Below are positions 1 to 6,575 of a stretch of 12,140 nucleotides of DNA, piece by piece (position 1 is the first letter of the stretch; each line of letters opens with the position of its first letter). The notes under the pieces are model-generated. The model searched no databases and was not told where the DNA came from. It saw nothing but the letters and a program-made list of their open reading frames with translations. The stretch is from HGM04593 sp045613945 (lineage in GTDB: Bacteria; Bacteroidota; Bacteroidia; Bacteroidales; Bacteroidaceae). Position numbers and translations under genes: made by a program. The DNA is taken from the NCBI GenBank assembly GCA_045613945.1, contig JAZLBZ010000054.1:1-12140 (forward strand). The letters are read 5' to 3'.

Positions 1-109
1 ACCTTTAATCGCACTTTGTGCGCTTGAACCTGCTTCCGCTCGCTGTGCAACTTGCAAGTAAACTTGCGTTGCGCTCGCTTAACCGCAGCTTTCACATTTT
101 TAGTTCGGT
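1..109. repeat. Hairpin-rich non-coding tail downstream of dnaB
   Basis: I see no gene here. The stretch holds several short symmetric elements. A 5-bp hairpin lies at 10-22 (GCAC/GTGC core with a TTT loop). A larger imperfect hairpin lies at 47-72: GCAAC pairs with GTTGC, then a 2-base bulge, then GCAAG pairs with CTTGC around a TAAA loop. The octamer CGCTCGCT occurs twice, at 37-44 and 72-79. There is no T-tract after the hairpin in the dnaB direction, so it is not a classic intrinsic terminator. It could be a copy of a dispersed intergenic repeat, but only one copy is in view. Confidence 0.45.
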
Positions 110-1690
110 TTAGAACGGTACCTCGTTGCCACCGCCCTGCAGGCCCGGAGGCATCATCTGTGCATCGGGGTTCTGCAGATAGTCAGGAATATCAGGTATA
201 TATTCAGGTTCTGACGGAACAGAGACATTCATCTTTGATCCACGCATCACCGGCATATCGCCTGGAGGTGGTGCAAGCGTCTCGTCATCGAGGTTCATGA
301 AGCGTGCGTACTCCTTGCGGAACAGCAAAGGCACGTTATCCAATCCACCATTACGGTGCTTTGCAATAATAATCTCGGCCTTGCCACGCCAGTCGAAATC
401 GCCGTCCTTGTAGATGTGGAAGTACTCGGGGCGGTTTACGAACATAACAATATCGGCATCCTGCTCAATGGCACCCGACTCACGGAGGTCACTCAACTGC
501 GGACGTTTACCCTCGAGACCTTCACGACCCTCGACATTACGGTTCAACTGACTGAGTGCCATAATTGGAATATTCAACTCCTTTGCCAAGCCCTTTAACG
601 CACGCGAGATAGTACTGATTTCCTCCTGACGGCTGCCCTTTCCGGTATTTGCCGTCATCAACTGAAGGTAGTCAATAAAAATCATCTTCACACCATGCTC
701 GCGAACCATGCGGCGCGCCTTTGAACGGAGTTCGAATACCGAGAGTTGCGGGGTATCATCAATGTAAAGAGGGGCATTCTCAAGAGCAACAATCTTGTTG
801 TCGAGTTGTCCCCACTCATAGCGCTCTAACTGGCCGCTACGAATCTTGTCACCGGGAATCTGGCACACGTTACAGATTAGACGCTGTACAAGTTGCACGT
901 TACCCATCTCAAGCGAGAACATACCGCAAGGGATTCCCTGGTCAATGGCCATGTTACGCACAAGCGAGAGCGCAAACGCAGTCTTACCCATCGCAGGACG
1001 TGCCGCAAGGATGATAAGGTCGGTTGGCTGCCAGCCCGAGAGCACCTTGTCCAAGCGGTGATAGCCGGTACTGAGACCACTGATACCGCTTGTATTCTTT
1101 GAGGCGGTGATAATCTGGTCATAGGCCTGCTTGATGACGGGGTTAATCTGTGTATAGTCCTTCTTCATCTTGCTGCCCGAGATTTCGAACAGTTCCGACT
1201 CGGCCTGCTGCATCAGTTCGTCAATATCCTGTGTCTCGTCGAACGCCTGTGTCTGTGTCTTGCTGGTAAAGCGAATGAGGTCGCGTGCCAGTTTCTTCTG
1301 TGCAATGATGTTGGCGTGATACTCAATGTTCACCGACGACACCACCTTGCTTGTGAGCTGCGCCACATACACAGGACCACCCACCTCATCCAGCGTACCC
1401 TTGGTGCGCAGGAACTCTGTCACAGTGAGGATATCCACCGGGCGGTCGTTGAGGTCCATCTGCTGTATGGCCTCAAAGAGCAACTGGTTGCGCTTGTCGT
1501 AGAACGACTCGGGCTTGAGCATTCCGCCCAGGCGGCCAATGGCGTCGCTGTCAATCATCAGCGCACCCAGCACAGCCTCCTCAAACTCAAGAGCCTGGGG
1601 TTGCACGTGTCCATAATCACTCAGTTTTGGTGTTGTATCGGCAGCCTGACGTCGAGGCGCCCTTCTCTTCGGTGTACTTGTATCTTCCAT
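110..1690 (-). CDS. dnaB: Replicative DNA helicase DnaB
   Basis: This is the hexameric helicase that unwinds DNA at the replication fork and recruits primase. At 526 residues it is slightly longer than the E. coli enzyme because of extensions at both ends. The N-terminal primase-interaction domain spans about residues 30-170. The RecA-like motor carries the Walker A motif ARPAMGKTAF (residues 230-239), Walker B MIFIDYLQLM (336-345, Asp340), the DnaB-specific motif DLRESGAIEQDAD (401-413) and a KHRNG loop (444-448) that fits the arginine-finger region. The C-terminal tail is rich in Pro, Gly and Met and ends in EVPF, as is common in Bacteroidetes DnaB. No intein or frameshift interrupts it. 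It is divergent from ispE and has a plausible promoter just upstream. Confidence 0.97.
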   Translation of the reverse strand: MEDTSTPKRRAPRRQAADTTPKLSDYGHVQPQALEFEEAVLGALMIDSDAIGRLGGMLKPESFYDKRNQLLFEAIQQMDLNDRPVDILTVTEFLRTKGTLDEVGGPVYVAQLTSKVVSSVNIEYHANIIAQKKLARDLIRFTSKTQTQAFDETQDIDELMQQAESELFEISGSKMKKDYTQINPVIKQAYDQIITASKNTSGISGLSTGYHRLDKVLSGWQPTDLIILAARPAMGKTAFALSLVRNMAIDQGIPCGMFSLEMGNVQLVQRLICNVCQIPGDKIRSGQLERYEWGQLDNKIVALENAPLYIDDTPQLSVFELRSKARRMVREHGVKMIFIDYLQLMTANTGKGSRQEEISTISRALKGLAKELNIPIMALSQLNRNVEGREGLEGKRPQLSDLRESGAIEQDADIVMFVNRPEYFHIYKDGDFDWRGKAEIIIAKHRNGGLDNVPLLFRKEYARFMNLDDETLAPPPGDMPVMRGSKMNVSVPSEPEYIPDIPDYLQNPDAQMMPPGLQGGGNEVPF

Positions 1691-1708
1691 AATATTCTAT
1701 TCCGACCG

Positions 1709-1744
1709 CGAAGATACACACAACTGCGCTAATAAAGCAACAAA
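1709..1744 (-). promoter_or_regulatory. Candidate dnaB promoter (Bacteroidetes type)
   Basis: Read on the minus strand, a TATCTTCG element (1709-1716) differs from the Bacteroidetes -7 consensus TAnnTTTG at one base. Going upstream there are 20 bases and then TTGC (1737-1740), directly preceded by TTTG (1741-1744), which fits the -33 region. The element lies 18 bases ahead of the dnaB ATG, so the leader would be very short. The same TATCTTCG occurs ahead of the thioesterase gene at 11348-11355, which supports both calls. Confidence 0.55.
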
Positions 1745-1832
1745 CGCAAGAACCTTTTTCAACAAAAGAGTGCAAGTTATCAACGATATATAAAAAAAAC
1801 ATTACCTTTACGGCAGTAAAAGACAAGCACCT

Positions 1833-2663
1833 ATGATAACATTCCCGAATGCAAAGATAAACCTGGGACTCGACATTGTTGAGAAACGTCCCGACGGTTA
1901 CCATAACCTTGAGACGGTATTCTACCCCATCGCCCTGTGTGACATCCTGGAGATAACCACTGCCACAGAGCCCGATGCACCCGAATATACTTTCAAGATG
2001 TACAATGCAGTGTTCGATGGGGACGATGCCGACAACCTTGTCATCAAGGCATACAAGGCACTCTCTGCCGACCACAAGTTGCCAAAAGTTGACATTTCCC
2101 TCTATAAGCATATCCCCACAGGTGCCGGCCTGGGCGGAGGAAGTGCCGATGCCGCCTTTGCCCTGAAGATGCTCAACGACATTGCCGGGCTTGGCCTCAC
2201 CGCCGAGCAGTTGCGCGGCTACGCGTCACGCATCGGTGCTGACTGCGCATTCTTCATTGACAACACACCGGCCTACGCCACAGGAATTGGCGACATTCTC
2301 TCGCCAACGCCCTGCAGCATCAGCGGCTATCACCTTGTACTTGTGAAACCCGACATCCACGTATCTACAAAGGATGCCTATGCACTTGTCACGCCACAAA
2401 AACCAGAGCAACCGCTGACAGAAATCGCCAAACGCCCCATCAATGAATGGAAAGGCGCCATGAAGAACGACTTTGAGAAGAGCATTTTTGCCAAGCACCC
2501 TTCAATGGCAAAGGTAAAGGAGCAACTGTATGAAATGGGTGCTGTGTATGCCTCAATGTCGGGCAGCGGCTCGTCGTTCTTTGGAATTTTCAACGAAGAG
2601 CAGAATATTGAAAAGACAAAGGCACTGTTCCCCAACATGTTCTGTTGGAGCAAAAAAATGTAA
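1833..2663 (+). CDS. ispE: 4-diphosphocytidyl-2-C-methyl-D-erythritol kinase IspE
   Basis: This is a GHMP-family kinase of the non-mevalonate isoprenoid pathway. It phosphorylates the 2-hydroxyl of CDP-methylerythritol with ATP in the cytosol. It is 276 residues long, normal for the family. Visible motifs are NAKINLGLDI near the N-terminus (catalytic Lys8), the glycine-rich ATP loop PTGAGLGGGSADAA (95-108), GADCAFF with the catalytic Asp136, and the third GHMP motif MSGSGSSFFGIF (242-253). It is divergent from dnaB. Its stop lies only 3 bases before the start of the accessory operon, so transcription from ispE probably reads into that operon. Nothing in the protein looks damaged. Confidence 0.96.
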   Translation: MITFPNAKINLGLDIVEKRPDGYHNLETVFYPIALCDILEITTATEPDAPEYTFKMYNAVFDGDDADNLVIKAYKALSADHKLPKVDISLYKHIPTGAGLGGGSADAAFALKMLNDIAGLGLTAEQLRGYASRIGADCAFFIDNTPAYATGIGDILSPTPCSISGYHLVLVKPDIHVSTKDAYALVTPQKPEQPLTEIAKRPINEWKGAMKNDFEKSIFAKHPSMAKVKEQLYEMGAVYASMSGSGSSFFGIFNEEQNIEKTKALFPNMFCWSKKM

Positions 2664-2666
2664 GGT

Positions 2667-4112
2667 ATGGAAAACAATCGCGACATATACATAAAGTCGA
2701 GCCTTGAAGGAGAGATTTCAAAAGCAGACAATGCAGCAATAGCCCTGATGACCGGTAAAGCCGAAGCCTACAAGGCATCTGAAAACGGAGGGCGCAGATT
2801 GAAGATACATCTTGTACTCCGTAACCATTTGTTGGCAAATGCGATGAGGCGACTCCCTGTCAATGATACTCTATCCGACAACATAGAACTTTACACATAT
2901 ACACGCGAAGACCTGTGTTCCATGAATGTACTTGGTATAAGGCCTGGGGCAATGCCCATACTGACACGCGAAAGAGTCACCTACGAAAGTAACAGACATA
3001 TACATCTGGTAATATTCGGAGCAAGCCGTCAAGCCGAAAGCCTTGCCATACATACAGCACTGACAAGCCATTTGCCGAACTATTGCCGCGACAACAATCT
3101 CCGCACAAGGATAACATGGTTCGCCGACAGCAATGATGATTTCCGGCAGTTCCAGGATATGTACGGGAACCTTCTCGAACATTGCTACAGAAGGTTTGTG
3201 GACATCAATGACGGCAACATAAAAACGCAAACCATCCCCCCTGTACACGCCGACAAGCAACCCGATTTTATTGACATCGAATGGGAGTTCGTGACAGGCA
3301 AGAGTTGCAGCCACGTAACAAGACACAAGTTGGAGAGATGGTGCACTGATGAAGAACAAATATTGACAATCGCATTCTGTTATGACGACAACAGCCGTAA
3401 TCTGAACGAAGCCATATCGCAGAGTGCTGTAATCAGAAAGAATTGTTATATTCTGACCAAAACAGATGAAAGCACCACAATAGACTATTTACGGTCATCC
3501 AAAGAGTATTCGAACATTATCCCATTCGGATGCCTTGAAAAGGAGAACGAAGAACTGGGAGACTACACGTTGATGGCGCAATATATAAATTTCGCCTACA
3601 GCAAAATACGCGCCACAACAAAAGAGGAACGCGGACATGGTGCTGCAGAGATTGCCGTAGCCATGGAAATTCCCACAAAGGATGAGATTGAAACGGTTTG
3701 GAACAGTAGCGGACTGACAACGGCCAAACGCTGGTCAAACATATACAATGCACTCACTCTCAACATCAAAATGCAGTCGATGGGAATACCGGCCGAACGT
3801 TGGAGCACACTATTTGGCATAAACGACAGAGATGCGGAAATAATGACACAGGTAGAACACAACAGATGGTGCATTGAAGAACTGATATTGGGATATACAC
3901 CGACAACGACCGAACAGCACGAGGCGATAAAAAGTAACCCGGCACTGCGCGATATCCTAAAAAGCGAACTTATCCATGATGATCTCAGGCATTTTTCCGA
4001 GTTGGGGACAGACGGCAGCGGACTCTCAGTGACGCGATACGACCTAGGACTCACACGTACACTGCCGCTGATTGCATACACATACTATACCTCGAAATCC
4101 AAAGAGAGATGA
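2667..4112 (+). CDS. RyR-like domain protein with possible Rossmann segment
   Basis: The 481-residue protein has no signal peptide or membrane segment, so it is predicted cytosolic. The middle carries HLVIFGASRQAESLAIHTAL (113-132), a beta-strand, GxS turn and helix resembling the nucleotide-binding start of TrkA-N/Rossmann domains, but without a clean GxGxxG. The C-terminus carries VEHNRWCIEELILGYTP (396-412) followed by LIHDDLRHFSEL (435-446). These fit the two halves of the RyR domain, found in ryanodine receptors and in many bacterial proteins and suspected to bind small ligands. Prokaryotic proteins pairing TrkA-N-like and RyR domains are known, but their function is unsettled. It starts 3 bases after ispE and overlaps the next gene by ATGA, so it is the first gene of the operon. 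Inference: it is the sensor or regulator. The RyR assignment is fairly firm; the nucleotide-binding assignment is weaker. Confidence 0.75.
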   Translation: MENNRDIYIKSSLEGEISKADNAAIALMTGKAEAYKASENGGRRLKIHLVLRNHLLANAMRRLPVNDTLSDNIELYTYTREDLCSMNVLGIRPGAMPILTRERVTYESNRHIHLVIFGASRQAESLAIHTALTSHLPNYCRDNNLRTRITWFADSNDDFRQFQDMYGNLLEHCYRRFVDINDGNIKTQTIPPVHADKQPDFIDIEWEFVTGKSCSHVTRHKLERWCTDEEQILTIAFCYDDNSRNLNEAISQSAVIRKNCYILTKTDESTTIDYLRSSKEYSNIIPFGCLEKENEELGDYTLMAQYINFAYSKIRATTKEERGHGAAEIAVAMEIPTKDEIETVWNSSGLTTAKRWSNIYNALTLNIKMQSMGIPAERWSTLFGINDRDAEIMTQVEHNRWCIEELILGYTPTTTEQHEAIKSNPALRDILKSELIHDDLRHFSELGTDGSGLSVTRYDLGLTRTLPLIAYTYYTSKSKER

Positions 4113-5395
4113 AAACGAGTAATGAAATACACTACGCGATACGCTATCGTAACAATGACGGCATACACAGAAAAGGCGATATACAACATATCAGCCAAAA
4201 TGCGTTATACATTGGACAGACTCCGGAGTGTGCATTCAAACTTCCACATCACCCGGAATTTGCCGACACTTGCTATGCGGTAATTGTCAGGGATACAGAT
4301 GCCGGAGTATGGCGTATAATCAGACAGGAAACGGATGCAAGGATACTTGTTGACGGAATTCCGCTTGAGTACATAGCAGAACTCCACGACAACAGCAGAA
4401 TTGTATTGGACAACACGTCAGTACTCTTCAGCATTGAGAAAGGTGAAATACCACTAACCACGTATATCGAACACAGCAACCAGAAGGCTTTATGGAGTGT
4501 TATCGCGCTATTTGCAGCAATGCTTGTCGCCATAATTTTCTACCTTGACAAAGATGAGATGAATGTTTACGAAGCCTATGCAGAGGAAATTGGTGACATA
4601 TACAAGATTGAAGCAGACACACTGCTTGTTACCACGACCAAAGGCGACACTCTTGACATCATAGCCTTGCCCAGAGCCGAGACCGGTACCGGTTTCATTA
4701 CAGACAACGGATACTTTGTAACGGCAAGACACTGTATAGAGTATTGGCTCGGATACGAGGATGAACTTAATGATTCATATAAGGAGATTGATTCCAAATC
4801 AGTAAGATGGGCAATAGAAGCAGAAATGCACGACACCATAAGACTCCTGGTCAAACTCACCATCACAGACAATAATGAAAAAAGACACTTCTGCACATCG
4901 GAGCAATTTGCGATGAACAAGGAGAGGGATAATGTATATGAATTGGGCAATTTCAGCAGCAATTACCTGTGGAGAAGCATTATAAGCAGATACGAGGCAC
5001 GCAAAGCTGAACTCGGCGATGTTGCCATAATGAAGTGGGAGCATGGAAAAGGGAAGATAAGACTGGCTGCCCCTGACAGGATTCTGAATGTCCCGCACAA
5101 TGTCAACCTGCAGAGTTTCGGTTACCCGCAGAGCCAAAGCAAGAAAGAGGCTGTGCTGACGGCCGACAAAGATGGTATGTATGACTATGCCAAAGATGAA
5201 AACGACCTGTTCACATGCCGGTCGGCATTCGACAACGGTTTTTCCGGTGGGCCTGTATTCGTATCGGACGAAGAGTTCAAGGAGAAAGCCGTAGTTGGTA
5301 TTGTATCAAGACTGGCCGGCACACACACATTGATTGTCCCCGTATCACAAATACACAACCTGATAAAAGAATTTGAAGAAAATGGCAAACAGTAA
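4109..5395 (+). CDS. FHA-like, single-TM, trypsin-like serine protease
   Basis: This 428-residue protein has three parts. Residues about 20-110 look like a forkhead-associated fold (LYIGQTPECAFKLPHHPEF, then LVDGIPL and IVLDNTSVLFSI). However, the usual GR, SxxH and NG signatures are G-Q, a non-SxxH stretch and D-G, so phosphothreonine binding may be lost. Residues 128-145 (WSVIALFAAMLVAIIFYL) form one membrane segment. From about 190 onward is a trypsin/HtrA-like protease with an apparent complete triad: His208 in VTARHCIEY, Asp304 in LGDVAIM and Ser379 in GFSGGPVF. A lone TM behind a non-exported N-terminus suggests the FHA part is cytosolic and the protease periplasmic. The start overlaps the upstream stop as ATGA, and AAAGAGAG lies just before it. 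The protease call is strong, the FHA call moderate. Confidence 0.86.
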   Translation: MKTSNEIHYAIRYRNNDGIHRKGDIQHISQNALYIGQTPECAFKLPHHPEFADTCYAVIVRDTDAGVWRIIRQETDARILVDGIPLEYIAELHDNSRIVLDNTSVLFSIEKGEIPLTTYIEHSNQKALWSVIALFAAMLVAIIFYLDKDEMNVYEAYAEEIGDIYKIEADTLLVTTTKGDTLDIIALPRAETGTGFITDNGYFVTARHCIEYWLGYEDELNDSYKEIDSKSVRWAIEAEMHDTIRLLVKLTITDNNEKRHFCTSEQFAMNKERDNVYELGNFSSNYLWRSIISRYEARKAELGDVAIMKWEHGKGKIRLAAPDRILNVPHNVNLQSFGYPQSQSKKEAVLTADKDGMYDYAKDENDLFTCRSAFDNGFSGGPVFVSDEEFKEKAVVGIVSRLAGTHTLIVPVSQIHNLIKEFEENGKQ

Positions 5396-6575
5396 CAACA
5401 TATATGCAACAGCACTGAGGGGATACTGCAACCTGACAGTATGCTGGCAATTTCTGCACGACATATCGTCCTCACTCGAGGTAATACATTCCCATAACAA
5501 AGCTCATGGAAAAGTCTCTCTTGGAGAGGTTGTCATAAAAGGACGCCACTTTAAACTCAATGAGAACAATTCCGAAACTGCAAAAGAGGAAGATGTGTGG
5601 TGCCTTGCCGCATCAGCAATGGAACTGATGCTCGGTTCTTCCATTTTCAATGGAAAGGGTGAGAACGAGATAAACGCCAACACCCCGTTACCGTCCCTGC
5701 CCGACCTAGAAGCGGACAGACTCAACACCCTGCTCACGCAATGCCTTTCACCGGTAAAGAAAGAGAGACCAACCGTTTCACAGATAAAAGACACGGCTGC
5801 AGAAGAGATAAAGAAGGCTGCAGGGAAACGGCGCGAACCAAGAATGAAAAAAGAGTTTTTTGGTAAAACAGAGACAGAAGAGATAGACCGCAGATGGCCC
5901 GACTGCATATCTGTACAGGCAATAAGAAGTATCATTGTCATACTTATGTTACTGACAGGTGTACACACCCTTAAAGCACAGACTCTTGAACAGGCTGGAG
6001 AGAGTGAGTTACGGCAAATGCGGGATGCGGTGCTTTTACTCAGGAATGAAAATGAAGAGAGTTGGGACAAGGCTCAGGACGAACTGGAAAAACTTATAAA
6101 CACATTCACTCTGATGGATGAACTCCGCGACAGCAAGAATGACTGCAAACCAATATCAAGCAAAGTGAAACGGTTAGGAGTAAACATCATAGTAAGTGAA
6201 TTGAAAAATGGCAATCGGGTACAGTTATCAAACAGGGAACTGCTCGATGGCTCTGACGAGAATTTTGCATTTTCAATGTTCGAAAAATGCATAAACAAAA
6301 AAGCCACAGCCACATATAAAATGACCGGTCGTCACGGCAAACAGGTATTCATGATAATACCTTACCGTTCCGGGAATAAATACAGTTGCAGTCTGCAGTT
6401 CGGAAATAGGGAGCCACTGAAACCGGCTTCAATAGACAATAACGGCATCTCATACTACTTCATAGACACCGAGGATGGACCCAAACCTGGCGACACCATA
6501 ACATTGACAATAACAAATGGGAGAGATGAAAACGCATCATTCGTCATAATGAACCATAATCACAGGAACAAATGA
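5382..6575 (+). CDS. Pseudokinase C-lobe, membrane segment and exported domain
   Basis: The chosen ATG at 5382 gives 397 residues and follows GAAGAAA; a TTG at 5373 is a possible alternative. Residues about 20-140 match only the C-lobe of a Ser/Thr protein kinase: a helix-E-like segment, then AHGKVSLGEVVI (41-52) where HRDxKPxNIL is expected, EEDVWCLAASAMELMLG (69-85) matching subdomain IX, and KERPTVSQI (127-135) matching the final Arg motif. The catalytic Asp is replaced (HGK), DFG and most of the activation segment are absent, and there is no glycine loop or VAIK lysine. So it is predicted inactive. Residues about 181-199 are hydrophobic and end in LKAQ, like a Bacteroidetes signal peptide embedded inside the protein. 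The remaining roughly 200 residues should be periplasmic: a helical stretch followed by a probable beta domain that I do not recognise. It overlaps the upstream gene by 14 bases and the next by ATGA. Confidence 0.72.
   Translation: MANSNNIYATALRGYCNLTVCWQFLHDISSSLEVIHSHNKAHGKVSLGEVVIKGRHFKLNENNSETAKEEDVWCLAASAMELMLGSSIFNGKGENEINANTPLPSLPDLEADRLNTLLTQCLSPVKKERPTVSQIKDTAAEEIKKAAGKRREPRMKKEFFGKTETEEIDRRWPDCISVQAIRSIIVILMLLTGVHTLKAQTLEQAGESELRQMRDAVLLLRNENEESWDKAQDELEKLINTFTLMDELRDSKNDCKPISSKVKRLGVNIIVSELKNGNRVQLSNRELLDGSDENFAFSMFEKCINKKATATYKMTGRHGKQVFMIIPYRSGNKYSCSLQFGNREPLKPASIDNNGISYYFIDTEDGPKPGDTITLTITNGRDENASFVIMNHNHRNK

Noticed and set aside
1803..1810. TACCTTTA before ispE as a -7 promoter element
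   Set aside because: It is one base off consensus, but I could not find a -33 element at the right distance, so I left it out as a feature.
1617..2111. Minus-strand open frame of 164 codons across the dnaB/ispE gap
   Set aside because: It overlaps the starts of both well-supported genes and the dnaB promoter, and its translation is Cys/Val-rich without any family signature.
3596..4081. Minus-strand open frame of 161 codons inside the RyR-like gene
   Set aside because: It is antisense to a gene with conserved motifs, its Ser-rich composition is typical of a shadow frame, and it has no start context.
5504..6070. Minus-strand open frame of 188 codons inside the pseudokinase gene
   Set aside because: It is a Ser/Phe-rich shadow of a better-supported gene with no recognisable motif.
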